DNA from: Pterobdella sp. o SKG-2022
Taxonomy: Eukaryota > Annelida > Clitellata > Hirudinida > Piscicolidae
Assembly: GCA_964035795.1 (NCBI GenBank)
Contig: OZ038322.1
Coordinates: 9,685,868-9,749,867 of the forward strand
Length of the DNA: 64,000 nt
Direction of reading: 5' to 3'
In this document: piece after piece, positions 49,712 to 63,196 of the stretch
Numbering within the stretch: position 1 is the stretch's first letter
How the letters are laid out: each line of letters begins with the position of its first letter
Notes under the pieces: model-generated
Told to the model about the DNA's origin: nothing
What the model saw: only the letters and a program-made list of their open reading frames with translations
Databases searched by the model: none
Program-made: the position numbers and the translations under genes

Positions 49712-52700
49712 TCAGCTGGACGCATTGGGAAGTTTTAGAGGCATATTACCCTGTCACTTTAGAAGGTTTCAATGAAGAACATTCCAAATTTAGTAAATGT
49801 TATTCAACTGATTTTTTTTTTGAATAGAAAATAGAATTTATAAAATATAGCTTAGAAGAAGATTTTTTGAAGAACATAAAGCTTTAATTCAAAATGCTTC
49901 AAATTTTATTTATGCTATAAAGCAAAAATGCAAACAATGAAGAAATGTGGAAATTTTGCCATTGATTTTTAATAGTTTTCAAAATCTTCTCTCCTGATAT
50001 ATGAAAACTTTAACAACTACTATAAAAGTCTCGAAAATTTTGTGAAATACAGGCATCCTAAATACTTCACAATGTGATTGCTAGTCAAACTCTTAAAAAT
50101 TCAAAAAAAAAAACGATTAGTAGTTTTTAATGTCAATTTCATTATTTGAATTGGATATTGCACTCAGTTATATCTTCAAATGCATTTTTCAAGCATCCAC
50201 TTCTTTCTGTCGCAGATCACCTTCAATGAGTGTCAATTGTTGGTTAATATCGTTCAGACAAGAGACAATACAATAGACTTATGTTCAGACCATAAAAATA
50301 TTCATCAAGAAATAAAAATGCAAAAAAAACTAATATTAAGTAATTATATGGGGCTGAGAAAACAACAAAACTTTTGAAAAAAACGGATACATCAAGTCCA
50401 AAAAAAATTCAATGATATTTAAAACTAAAAAGATGCATTATAGAACTAGGTTCTCATTCATTGATTAAAGCTCTCACCTTGACTCCCATGGTATGTCTGT
50501 GCACCTTCTTACAGCACAGACCCAACTCTGCATTGCAGTCAGCAGAAGTGGTGCATTCTTCTCCTGGTAATGAGGTCATTGCTCGGTTGTAGTTGAGCAA
50601 ACAATTATGTGAAAATTCATTCATACTTCGTTGAAATTGAATTTTTAAATATTAGTTTTTGGCGTTTTTGTCGCTTTTTTATTTTATTGAAGCTGATCAT
50701 ATAAGATAAAATGAGCAAAAATACTTTTTAAAGTGATATTTTTGTGCAAAACTTTTTTGAAACTATCTTCTATTTTCTAACACCTTGCAGTCAATAGTTT
50801 AGGTATTTGAACTTATTTTGAATTTTTTCCAGTAAGCTTTGATACTTTTTAATAATTTATTTTAGAAATTATACATAGAAACTTTGAATTGTAAAAACAT
50901 TATCGAATTGGTTACAAACTTTTTTTTTAAAGAAAAAATAAAGTAAATTTGCAAAATAGATCATGCAATTTATAGATATTTTTGGGAATTTACTTGGAGA
51001 TGGAAATATTACCCTAAAAAATACATTCTGAGAAACATTTGACTTTTTTTATAGCTATTCTTGGTATCTTTTTCAATATTTATTGATCTGTCCAAATAAA
51101 CCATCAGATTTTTGATACATTAGTTATAAAAAAACTCTAAAACTTGAGTCCTTACGACAAAATGAAATTGCAAGACTTACATTTCCAAATAATCATAACT
51201 TTGATCTTCAACTGTATTTGTAATTTTTGAAAAATTCCATCTTAGAACCCATAAGATAATCAAAGATAAGTATGAAAAATCTAAAGATGATTCTGAAAAA
51301 TCGAAAAGCTTTAAACTTTACTGAATAAATATTTAAATAATGCGTTTTTATTGTCTACCAAAAACGAGCTTTTACCAATAAAAATTCAAATAAATTTGAA
51401 AACAGGGTTTAAGACATTTAAATTATGATAAATCAATAGATGAAGAATAATATTAGTCTTCTCAAACTGAGATTATTTAAAAATTTTAGCCATAACTCCA
51501 AAAGTCTATTCAGAATAGTCGATGCTTTTAATTTTATTTGTTCACTCCCATTTATATAGCGCACTTAAAATAAAGTGTGAATTGTATATAAAATAATAAA
51601 ATTTAAAATTATGAAAAACTATTAAAAAAAAAATTTTTTTTTATCATAAGCTTTTTGGGATTCCCATACTAAAGAGGTGATTCCTAAAAGCAGGATCTAT
51701 TCGGCATTTCATTTCACTGAAGCAGGATTCCATTAAATCCATTTAACATTTCAATTTCTTTTGTAAGGCATAAATTTTTAAAAAAGTTTCCAATTTAAAA
51801 TGGAATTCCAATCTACAATAAAAAACTCGAGAATTAACACCTAAAATTCATTATAAAAACAAAATATTATTAAAACTGTTTTTATAAAATGCCTTAACAA
51901 AAATGAACTCATTTTTTTTGATCAATTTCAACTATTTAGATACTCAAGTTAAAATGACTCGAAATATCACACAAACACATTTTGAAATGTTATGAACTTT
52001 TACCCGAGTAATATCTTAATGGTTTTTAAAAAGAAAACTTCACGCGACCTTTTTTAAATAGACTTGAATGATTAAACTCTATTAAGTAATGAGCATAGAG
52101 GCATTTTGATTGACTTGATTAATCCAACTACTGAATGGAGTCACTTGTGTTGATTTACACGTACATATTAAAAGTGCTGAGTGCCGTCTTGACACCCTCG
52201 ACTAATGCTTCATCTTATGAGTTTGTATTATGAGTCTGTATTATATGCATTATATTTTTAATATTCAAGTGAGTTTTGTTTATTTTTTTTATTTCGATGA
52301 AGTTTTTTGAGTTTTTAATTCAACACCTGTCTTGTAATAATAGTTTATCTTTGGATACTTTCTAAATTACCAACACTGGGCAGGTTCAGATTTCAGGCTT
52401 GTGATGGGTAATTCACAAATCTTTATATTTTAATAAAGAACTACTGAAGCCATAACTGAGATAACAAAAAATATCTCAAGTTTAATCTCACACGAGATCC
52501 TCCCATATCTGCCTCCTACTTTAAAGCTAATTGTTAACGAAGGTTGGTTCATGCTGTAAATGAGTGTTTTACTACAGAAAATATTTCTCTAAAAGTTTTA
52601 ATTACTAATGAGACGTGTAGATGTTTCGAAAGAATAGTCATAAAAGGAATGAAAATATGCAAAACGACGTTTTTCTCATATTTTGTCAAATATTTAAAAC

Positions 52701-54618
52701 TTTTGGTGCACTTAATACTCGAAAATCCCCTATTCATCAAAACTAGCAGAATGTTGTATGTTTTCTTCAGTTTCTTTTTCAAATGTTTTTGTTTCGATTT
52801 ATGATGATAGACTCTGTAGATGTGATGGTGCATTGAAAATGAAACTTTTTGTGCTTGAAGTTATTATAGAGTGGAATATTTTGATAAATTATTTCTAACT
52901 TCATTTTACTTTTAACGAAATTTAAATTCAAGAGAAGCTAAATGAACTTGGATGCAAATATTTTGCATCTAAAGTATTTGTGCAATTTTTTTACTAAAAA
53001 TATTGAAGTATTTCCATCAATCACACGTGAAATTAAAATTTTTTTAAAAAATTATTCCAACAACTTCTCAATATGTGTTTGATCAATCACTCGAAACTAG
53101 TGAACAACATCCAAATGATTCAATTATTCTAAAACACAACCTATAACTGACCCAATCCAAAAAGTCCTCTTTGACTTTGTTCCTGGCTGTTGACACAATA
53201 CTTCGAGTCTCCCTTGCCAAGAGAAGTGCAGCGTTGACCCTTTGCACAATCGAAATGCATCTTGCAGCTGGTCATATCTTTCTCAAGGAAACAATTCCCA
53301 GGAGCGTCGAGATCTTCTGTTGGAAACGATCTCTTAATGAGAAATATATGATGACTATTTTTTTTCAAAAGCTGTCGATTAAATACGAAAATAAGGGTAT
53401 AAACTTATTTGAATCTTATATCTTGGAAAGCATTAACCTCCATCAGAAACAGTACACACGAAGCCATCGCAACACTGCCTCGAGTTAAAACACTCGCCAC
53501 CACTCCTCGCACAACCCTGTCAACACATCAACCTCAGTATCACCAGTTGAAGTTGGTTTGCGAACGTTATTCGAGTTTTACTTTTATAAATTTTGATTTT
53601 TAACAAATACTATTATTAAATAAAATAAGTAAAAAACGAACATTAGTTTTTAATATTTGTTCAAATGCACAATTTTCAAATGTACCTTCATGCCAATGAT
53701 GGCGACAATTGATTTGAAAAGCTAGTTTCCTTTCGGTGAAATGGTTTTTTTCAAATTTCTCTCACGCATGAAATTTATTGGATAGATAAATTTTTTTCCA
53801 AACATGTTTTTAATACAAAAACAAGATAAACATTGGAAAGATCTCAATTGAATTAATACACGGGCATGCTTTGAAGCCCATGGGTTCATTAAAAGAAGAT
53901 ATTTTTAACAAAACTGTCAGTTTTTCCTACAATTTCAACAAAATTATTATGAGTTTTTTTGTTAATTATGATTTGAAATTTTTCATCAAAGATTTTGAAA
54001 AGTATTTTAACACAAAAACGTCAAAATTTTTACAATTTTTCGCATAAAAAACTTTTTTTGAAACTTCAGCAAAATCGAATCATTTTTGATTTTTAGTTTT
54101 GAGAAAATCTTCAAAAAAACAAGGGAATACTTCTAAAAGATTTTTTGAAGTTTTTGAGAAATTTTTTGACCAAACAATTGCTCCAAAAAAGTTGCAGAAA
54201 TTTTTGAACGTAAAATGAATTGTACTTGTTCAAATAATGCATTATTATTTGAATGCTCTTGAATCTCTCACAGAATTTATTCGCAAAATACTGTTATCGA
54301 TTATAGTCTTAAATAAATTCACTCGAATAAACCCTAATGTTTAAAAAACAAATCCACTGCCAAAATGTTTAATTAAACTCAAAACATAACCAAAAATATA
54401 AATTAATTAAATATATGTATTTAAAAATTAAAATGAGATGTTTAAAAAATTATGACAAAAGAAATCACGTTGAAGAAAACTAATTGAAGGTTATAAAAAG
54501 AGGTATAATGCGAACTCACAGCTCTCTTGTAGGTGTCAAGATAGTTGTAGTAACCGTCACTGTGTGAGACTAATGACAATCCCAACATCAGCCACAATAA
54601 GCCGAAATTTCTGGCCAT
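49712..54618 (-). CDS. Secreted Cys-rich precursor, ITG-like/prohormone-3 type
   Basis: Five exons (high to low): 54618-54520, 53516-53438, 53316-53152, 50563-50478, 49750-49712; phases close to 155 codons with a terminal TGA. Exon 1 starts with ATG and encodes a signal peptide (MARNFGLLWLMLGLSLVSHS) followed by a short Tyr-rich segment and a KR pair. The mature part has 14 Cys spaced C-x7-C-x5-CC-x4-C ... C-x8-C-x5-C-x5-C-x10-C ... C-x5-C-x6-CC. The last block, EECTTSADCNAELGLCC, and the overall spacing match what I recall of insect ITG-like/prohormone-3 precursors, found in neurosecretory tissue. The last exon (12 residues and stop) rests on splice phase alone. Splice donor after exon 3 is GTCAGT; without it the frame would read two codons on to a stop. 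Alternative: another small disulfide-rich secreted protein of the colipase/dickkopf-like kind. Confidence 0.6.
50564..53151. other. Large intron of the Cys-rich precursor gene
   Basis: 2.6 kb of AT-rich sequence between exons 3 and 4 of the minus-strand gene. I see no gene or clear repeat in it. Overlapping open frames on both strands at 52544-52833 are poor in complexity and unsupported. Confidence 0.4.
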
Positions 54619-57600
54619 TTCTACAAGTTTTATACAAAATTATTGTAAAGTCTTATTGTTAGAAATAATTTTGAGTTTTTAAATTTGGGCTAGGACTATT
54701 AGCTACGTGTTTATCGATAAATTGTTTTTCTGCCTTATTAATTTATGACTGCTTGAAAGATAGGTTTATAAAAAGGTGTTTATTGAAATAGTTAATAAAC
54801 TTATCATAACTAATAAAAGAGAAAAACTTGAAGTACTTTTGAAAATTATGTTAACCAAAGTTTACGCTAATGTGAATTACTCTTGGGTAAAAACTAATTG
54901 CCAACAACCAAACCGTTTTAGGTGCTATGATTTAAAACGAAGAAGCTTTGTGAGACCTTTCTGTCGAGTAGTTTCACGCGATATTATTGAATGTACGTCT
55001 TTTTAGATGCAATCGAGCGAACACTGTTTTATATAGAGTTACATACATAGTGACATACATAGAACATGTTCTGCTATATTTTACTTACAAAAGGCGTATA
55101 GATACAATCAATGCTCTTATCAAACCCCCCAGTTTCTAGATCTTCCCAATTATATGAAGAACTCGGAAAACCATTGAACTTTAAGTGGCAATGTTATTGA
55201 TTGATTTTTATTTTTGAATGAGATTGTTGAAATTAAATTTATTTATATAGTGTGACGCAACTTCAAAAATATTGGACACTGGTGGGGTTGAGTATAATAA
55301 AACGATGCATCATAATTTAAAGAAGTAGTTTGTGTGACAAATGAAATACTTTTTGGCGATAAATGGGCTTTTCAGGCAAAAACATTTGTAAATTTTTTTT
55401 CCATTGATTCAAAGCCGCTTAAAAGATGAAAGATTGCTAGCAACTAAGTCACAATTTTTTTCTAAAATTGCTTTTTTACAATCACTTTGAAAGGGTAAAA
55501 ATTAAAAATCTAGACGGAAAGAGTTGTTTTTATTTCTATAAAAATATCCTGAAAGTGTACAAGTTTTGTCTCTGATAAAAATAATCTATTTGTTTTATAG
55601 ACTTTTTCTTAATAACCAACTTCAAACAAAAGCCTGCATAATCGTTATGATTGCTAGTTATAAACACAAATCTACAAGAAGTCAAATGCCCAAACATTGG
55701 TCAAGGATATAAACTCCATTCGAATGCAAATTTTTTTCCTTTCAGAATCTCTAGAAGTTTAAACCTTTTTTTAAATTCTCCAAAAAAGTATTTTGAATTT
55801 TTTAAAAAATCTTATTTTCAAGAACAAAAATTTTATTTATATGAATTGGAAACTTCCAGAGTCTTTGAACTGAATGTCCCTTTGGTCACTGGTGCAGAAT
55901 CTGCCATTGAAAAGATTTTATTTATGCACACGCCACATACTCCAATTAGTCGGCATTGAAGTCTGGTACCATGTGAAGTTTTTGTTTTCATGAAAAATAT
56001 TTTTTTTAAATTTTCCAATTCTGATAAAACTAGTTTTTTAAGTTTATTCAAAACTCAAATAACGTTCTAATATTGGATTGAATTCTCACCCAATCGAAAC
56101 CATACTTCGTCCCATGGCATCCTTCATGCAGGCTTCGATGAGCATCTAAATACAAAATCAATATCTACAGAATATGCAAATTTTTCATCTATTTGAGAAA
56201 CAATGGTTTTTTCAAGTAACGCTGCTTAGAACACATAACAGGTTTGGTTTGTTCAATAAATAAAATTCTATATTGATTTTTTTTTTCTAAATTTTTCAGA
56301 GATACATTAATTCCTTGAATGGCGAATATTGACAACCTCATTCAAAAGAAACCCTTCAAATACTTCAATGATGAAATTTTAATATTTCTATATTGAAAAC
56401 TTGTTAGACTTTCTGAATAGAAAAAATAATTAAATTGAAAAAATTCATATTTTTTGTGAAAAGACTTTCATAACATGACAGATGGCGCTAGAGTTTATAG
56501 AATTTATTTCAAATATTCGGCTTGAAAAGAGCTCACGTCAACACTTTATACAATTTGTCAAATATGAAAAAAACTATTGTATGAAGTTTCTATAAAAATG
56601 TCTTCAAAACTTTTGACGAAGTTTCACCATTTTAAAATTTAACTTTAAATTTTCAATAACAGTTTTAGTTACAACTGCTCAAATAAAAAATAGTTTGAAA
56701 TTTTTTGTTCACTATAAGTGAAATTCAGTTTCAAGAAAATACCCATAATTTCAACAACCTGAAAATAATAATTTGAAATATTGAAGAACTGCTTTTTGAA
56801 AATTAGTAAAAATCCAAAAAAGGAATTTTTTTAGTTGGAAATTATAGTTATTCAAAGGTTTTTTTTTTAAATTTTATTGAATTTTTTGGAAATTAAAAAA
56901 TTTAACTGCACTATTTCGAGTTGAATGTTATTATTCATAGTAACTCCATTTTTATCGACAAGAATACTTCTTAATTCGCTGAAGTTGCTACAAATAAAAC
57001 ATTTACATAGATTATAAAGGCTCAAAACAGTTCGAATAATACTATATTTTTATTTCTATGCTTTTAGCTGGATTCATAAATCTGGAACTGTTTTAAGATA
57101 ACATATGAACGATAATCTAATCTTTCATAAAATCTACAGCTACTTCAGTGCCACTGTCAGTGAAAAAAATTTTTATTTTTATAGACCTATTCAAATAAAC
57201 TACGCTAAAAAATTCAATTAAATAAACTATTATTAATGCGAAAAGATTTTTAAAAATCTCAATTCACCTGAACATAGCGACTAAAAAATAAAATTTTGAA
57301 AGATCTCAAAAATAAGCGATAAAATATCACGTTGAAATTTTGCTAAATATAAGATTTTATTGTGGGTTTATATTTAACATAAAATAAAGTACGGTCAATA
57401 AAAATGACAGCCTTTGACAATAATATTGGAAAATATCATTTTGAGCTGAAAGTGAGCTTTATGAAAGGATAATATCCTGAATAAAAAATAAATACTCATT
57501 TAACAAGTTCCAATTACTCTTATTTTATCAAATAATTCATACCACAAACTATCTGTTTGGAAAAAAACTAATTTTTCAACTATTTTGATAATTTCAAACT

Positions 57601-58059
57601 TCTATAAATTAATATAGCAGTTATAGGAGCGAAATATAATTTTGCTATATAGCAGTACAGAATTTTTATTTTTCAAACCATTGAGCATGTACATAAAATC
57701 TTATGCGCTGATACATATATATTGTCGAGGCCGAGCGTGATTCTGCAACAAAATCAATAGACGCATGCATTCTGCATAGTTATTTCAGGGGCATGACGCT
57801 TTGTGTATATAATAAATGTCAATTGCAATCTTTGAGAACTTTATAAAAAGGAGAATTTATTGAAATCTTGATTGAAAATCGTTTAAAAAGAAAAGATTAT
57901 TTATTTAACACGGTTTTATTTTAGAACCAGTATAAAAACAAACTGGAAGCTTGGCTCAGTTATTTAAAGACTTTGTAATGTAAATATAAGTAATTGTTTT
58001 TTGCAAAATAATACAACTGTTATAAGACAAATTCATCTTTTACAACCTAATGAACAAGC
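54619..58059. other. Mostly empty interval between the precursor gene and the Ig/FN3 gene
   Basis: AT-rich, head-to-head interval that should contain the promoters of both flanking genes. It holds one possible two-exon minus-strand fragment (55833-56145), listed separately. Otherwise nothing I can support. Confidence 0.4.
55833..56145 (-). CDS. Possible 3' exons of an unrecognised minus-strand gene
   Basis: Two GC-richer segments, 56145-56090 and 55962-55833, have good acceptor (TTTAG, ACCAG) and donor (GTGAGA) sites with compatible phase, and read together for 61 codons to a TAA. The peptide contains EACMKDAMGRSMVSIG and then CRLIGVCGVC. I do not recognise it. It could be the end of a gene whose upstream exons I missed, or chance. 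Confidence 0.25.
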
Positions 58060-61000
58060 ATGCTAAAAGACATCTTTATCATAATTATTTTGGTATTTCT
58101 TTTTGAGTCAGGTTAAGATCAATTCTTTTTCTTCGATTTAAATTGATAATTTTTGACTCCAAAATTGAACCGGCATAACTTTGTTCACAACTCTCAGGAA
58201 AGAGTGATGAAAGCAAACGCAAAGAAGAGCATATCTTGGGAAGTTCTGTTGATCTGTGGTGCTCGTCGTCGTTCGAGAAACCAGTCAGAGTTATCGACTG
58301 GCACTTCAATGGCAAGCACATAGTTACAGGTTTGAATGCTTCAGTCACGAAAAAATACAAAAATTTTTTTAATTTTTTGTGCATAATGATCAAATTTACT
58401 GAAATATCTTTTCACACAAACAGATAACAACAAATACACAATAAGAAGAAAAAATTTGACGGTAAATAGACTGGATTTGAGAGATAAAGGCACTTACAAG
58501 TGCATAGTTAGATTCTACAACTCGTCAAAAACCATCAAGAATGAAATTTTCATCGATGTTCTTTGTGCGTAGTTTCAAATATTAACAATTAAAAAATAAA
58601 ACTACCTTCATTTCTACTTTGTTCAGTGAATACCAATAAAAATTGAAATATTTAAACCTAAATTCTTGAAACAATAATTGTAATAGTTATTTCAATATTT
58701 GCATACTACCAGACCCCCCTGTTGTTCTGAAGAAGCCCTCAACGCCACCAGTCTTGGAAGGCAATGACTTGCAGTTATCTTGCATGGCAGATGGAAACCC
58801 AAGCATCAAATATGAATGGTTCAAGGTGGGCTTGATGTATCATCTTGTTTCCTTATTGTATTTGTGGATTTTATTTAATTTCCAATCTTGTGAGCTTTTC
58901 TTATGGTTTATGTCTTCTACATGGGATTTTTGAAATTCAATGCATGGAATAGTAATATTAATTTTCTCATCATGGTATTGAAAAATTTAAGCCTGAGTTT
59001 TTGAAAAATTATACTCATTCTTTAATTTTTTTTATTTCTGTCAAATCATTTTTATTTTATTTCAAAAGGTTTTAATGTAACATAAGTTAAATTAAAAATG
59101 AAATTTTTCCAAAAAAAAGGCCATATTAAGTGGAATTTATAAGAATTTTTTCTCATATGGCTCAAAGTGCTCAATAAAAATAATTTGCTACAAGTCTGCC
59201 GTGGAACAGGTGTTGATTGTAGATTCGATACGGAATCAAATCCGTTATCTTTAACAGTGTTATGAGCTATACGGGAAAATCTAATTTATTTTCCTTATTT
59301 TTCTACGAGTCAAGAAAATAATTTGATATAAAATCATCCAAGTATTTAATATATATATAAATAAAAAATGTTGTGTTTCATTGTTAAATATCTTTCTATT
59401 TGAAGGAGAAGATGATAACTGATAGGATCAGAGCTAAAGTCAAACTGGGTGGAAACAACCAAAACCTTACTATCCAACGCATAAAAAAAGTATAAGAAAA
59501 TCTTATAATGATCTAAAATTTCAGTTATCTTAAATAAATTTAATGTCTCTCTAGTGATAAATTTTTTAATTCCTTATTATGCTTAAACGACAATTAATTT
59601 GTTGACAGACTGACGAGGGCAGATACTTCTGCAAGGTTTCCAATGCGTTAGGAACTAAAGAAACCTTTGTCGATGTCGTTATATTGAGTATGTTCAAATA
59701 CTTATAGTAGTTTAGTTTTTCTTACTACTTTTTTACTTTTTTTCAACGTTTTTATAAGTTGAATGCCGTCAAAACAATAACTAATTTTTAGAAACATCGT
59801 ATGTATTTTTTAAGCATATTTTAAAAAAAAAAACACCAAATGTGGATAATTTTTAAATTCTTTTATTGAGCAAGGAAAAACTATAGTTTTTGATAAATTG
59901 AGCATAAAAATATATTAAAAGATTTCTCACATTTAATATTTTTGTTGACAAATAACTACCTACTGTATATACCCGTATGTATTGAATACAAAACTAAAGG
60001 TCTTTCCACAAAAGTGTACGAGAAGTTCCGTTAAACTTTTTCAGTACTCTAAATCCTTACAGTTCCTCCCAGTGTGTCTTTATCTTCCACAAGGATCATC
60101 CAAGCAGAAAACAGCAGCTTAGACCTGGTTTGTGAAAGTTCAGGAGTTCCTATGCCTAAGCTTGACTGGGTCATTGAATCGAAAGAAGGAAAAGTAAAGC
60201 AAGTTTAATTATAAACAAATTTGAGCTTTAAATTTAATTAGTTTCAATTTTATTGTTAATTGATGAATAATACTTTTTGAGAACTCTTATATATTGGCAG
60301 ATTGATTTTTTGTTTGAAATGATGTTTTTAAAACATATTCGTAGTGGAATAAATTGCTTGAATGTGGATCGATATTACATAACTTCAGTTTATATCGCAC
60401 AGATTCGTTACAAATTTTTGCTTTTAAGTTGCAATTGCTAAGTGATTATAACCTAGAATAAAAGTTGGTGTAATTGTTTCAAAAAGTTATTTTTTTGTTG
60501 TTTCAAAGGCACTCAAGGACCACATGATAAGGTTGCAGCCTGGCATTGCGATCATTTCAATTCCACAACTCAGAAGAGAACATGCTGGTAATATTGTGCT
60601 CAATAAATGTACTTAAGTTTTTTCAAAAGTCGGGGTAAAAAATTGTTGAATGCTAGTAATAGCATTTTAATCTTTTCTGCTGTTGGATAAATTTGAGTTT
60701 TTTTATTAGCATGTTGAATTTTTAAACAGGTAACATAACATGCCAAGCATCCAACTCTGCTGGCTTCAACTCTTCTTCAGTCACCGTAATTGTTCAATGT
60801 AAGCTTTGAATAATTCGCTTTGTCAGTTCATTCAGTAGAACTTTTTAAAAATCATTTTTAGAAATCAATAACCAATCAATTTACGTGAGATAAACTAGAA
60901 ACTATTCTTAATCAGATTCGCCTGAAGTGCAAACGGAAAGACAAGAAGTGAAAGCATGGCCAGGCCTTGAGCTGGTTCTGACATGCAATGTAAGTTCGTA

Positions 61001-62783
61001 TCCATTGGCGCATGTCACTTGGTACAAAAACTCGAGAATCATCAAGGCCGATTCAACAAACGCATCTGTTTTAAACATAAAAATATCTGATAGAAAACTA
61101 TTCACAACACTTATGGTGAGATCAACTATTATTCCTTTGATTATTATATCTTTCAAATAATACTGAAGTTTAATTAATGGAAAATTTATTTTTTAGACAT
61201 CTTTAGATTCTGATTTGAATGAACAAAACGTCTATTCTTGTGAAGCAAGAAATGCCGTCGGGAGAAATAAAAGAGACATCTTCGTTTTAAGAGAAGGTTT
61301 TTTTTTATAGATCTGTAGTTTCATATATTAAATATATTTTTTCCTTTTTCTTTATTTTTCTTACAATTACAACCGGTGATATAAAGATTTTTACTGAACT
61401 TTGGTAACAATTATTTATGCTATTAATGACTTAAGGTATTAATCATTTTCTATTTATTGACTGCATTGTTATTCAAGCTTTACCGGAGCAGCCGGAAATC
61501 GAGTTTATAGACGAGGGTCATGAATCGGTGAGAATAATAATGAAAAGTCAAACTAACAATGAAGATGGTTACAGTGTTGATGGCTCTACTGATAATGATC
61601 ATTCTTACTACGAAGAAGATGAAGTCGATAGCAATGTATTTCAGAAAGAGTATATAGAAAATAATATTTTCGAAAACATACATGTGAAAGAGATTAAACT
61701 GAAAAAGAATAAAGACAAACTTAACCAAAAACAAAGCTCAACACAAAACATAAGCACGAAAATATCTCACAAAGATCTTTTTGAGAGGATTAATGCTAAC
61801 AACAGCACACACAAGCTTCCTCTGCTTTATTGGAAGGTCTCAGTTGACAGCACAGAAGACACGCACCATCAGTCTCTCATCCTTCCATACAGTGAGAAAT
61901 ATTGTAGTTTATGCTTCTTTTATCGATGTTTTGTGATACCTTTGAGACTAGGAATCATTAACACCAGAAAAAAGTTTATTAAAAACTTATTTGAAAAGAG
62001 AATTTTATCGCGTTACTATTCAAATCTTTATTTACTACCATATAGTCGAAGGATTTTTCGATTTAGTATATCTTATTTAAAATAGCATTTTTTTTACGCA
62101 GCTAATGAGATTCTCGTGGATAATCTGTCTCCTAGTGTAATGTACAACGTTTCAATTGTGGTTAGCAACTTCGTCGGCTACAGCCCTCCATTGTACACAC
62201 AGGTCTTCACCTCGGAAACACCTACCTATTCTATAGGTTTGTCCTAGGATGCAAAAAATATATCTATTTTTAAGTTGTATTCAATCAAATATTATTTTTT
62301 AAGTTTTTAAATTATTATTTTTCATTAACATACTTATTTTCTACAGATAAAAACATATCGTTTCATCGAGGAAAGAACCTAAGAAATAAAGCTTTCAAAA
62401 AACCGCCACTTTCGCCTTCCAGTAGCGAGAGCGACATCTCAAGCGGAGTTGGTTTTATTATGCTGGTAGGAATCGGTAGTCTGATAGTCCTAGTGGTCAT
62501 TTTTGTCTTGATAGGATTGGTATTGTATTGGCAAAAACGTTCTTTAGAGAAGGCGAAACTGTTGGGTAAATGCCCCCATCACAATGTTGTAACTACGTTG
62601 ACAAGGCATGACTTGGAGCCGCAAATATGTGAGCAGAAGACATTAACAAGAAGAGCAGATAGAATGGTTGAAATTAAAAGAGAAGCTACAGCAACCACTC
62701 ATTTATCTCCCATAGGTTACTATAAGGGGGATACAGTTGATGATGAGATTGACCATTTGAACTCATCATATTGTAATAAATAA
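58060..62783 (+). CDS. Ig-superfamily cell-surface protein (4 Ig, FN3, TM)
   Basis: Type I membrane protein, probably adhesion or guidance. Exons: 58060-58111, 58198-58329, 58424-58564, 58713-58825, 59406-59489, 59609-59687, 60063-60193, 60509-60587, 60730-60798, 60916-61115, 61197-61296, 61478-61891, 62102-62236, 62347-62783; 721 codons, all phases consistent. Exon 1 is a signal peptide (MLKDIFIIIILVFLF). Ig1 (exons 2-3): C..W..DKGTYKC; Ig2 (4-6): LSC..W..DEGRYFC; Ig3 (7-9): LVC..W..HAGNITC; Ig4 (10-11): LTC..W..VYSC. One FN3 domain (exons 12-13, LPLLYWKV...NLSPSVMYNVSIVVSN) is interrupted by an acidic, Lys/Gln-rich insertion of about 75 residues. TM helix FIMLVGIGSLIVLVVIFVLI in the last exon, then a ~95-residue cytoplasmic tail. 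Resembles NCAM/fasciclin-like proteins, but I cannot name an orthologue. Confidence 0.88.
59195..59276 (-). mobile_element. tRNA-like SINE head fragment
   Basis: On the minus strand CCCGTATAGCTCATAACACT, then GATAACGGATTTGATTCCGT: an A-box-like and a B-box-like block, with part of the D-arm missing. Similar to the head of the SINE at 34664-34826. In an intron of the Ig/FN3 gene. Confidence 0.5.
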
Positions 62784-62990
62784 GATTATTTGTACTGTTG
62801 AAAATTGTGAATTATGTTTAGTATATAATTGATGCGAAAGTTGTTTTAGATACCTCAATGTATTAATGTTTGATCAATATAATTTGTGTCATAGTTGAAT
62901 TCTTTCAGCCTTAAATGTTTTTGTTGCTTTTTGTGAACATCATTTTGTGCTAAATGGCTCATGGTTTTAAAGTTTCTGTAGATTTAATTC

Positions 62991-62996
62991 AATAAA
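62991..62996 (+). terminator. Polyadenylation signal of the Ig/FN3 gene
   Basis: AATAAA about 208 nt after the stop codon, followed by a T-rich stretch. Confidence 0.45.
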
Positions 62997-63196
62997 ATTC
63001 ATTTTATTTTAACGATAAATTTTATTTTGATTTTAACTTCAACATATTCAAAGCTTTTTCGCGTTTATTTATAAATACTTTTACAAATTTACTAAAATCT
63101 TTTGAAAGAAAAATTTAATGTGTAAACAACAGTTTCATCATTTTGATCAAAAGTACAAAATTTAATTAAACTTTATATCAAAAAAATACAAAGTAT

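Noticed and set aside
52544..52833. Pair of overlapping sense/antisense ORFs
   Set aside because: Located in the long intron of the Cys-rich precursor, poor complexity, no splice or homology support.
54776..55006. Plus-strand 76-codon ORF with several Cys
   Set aside because: No signal peptide or recognisable motif; could be chance. Not enough to call.
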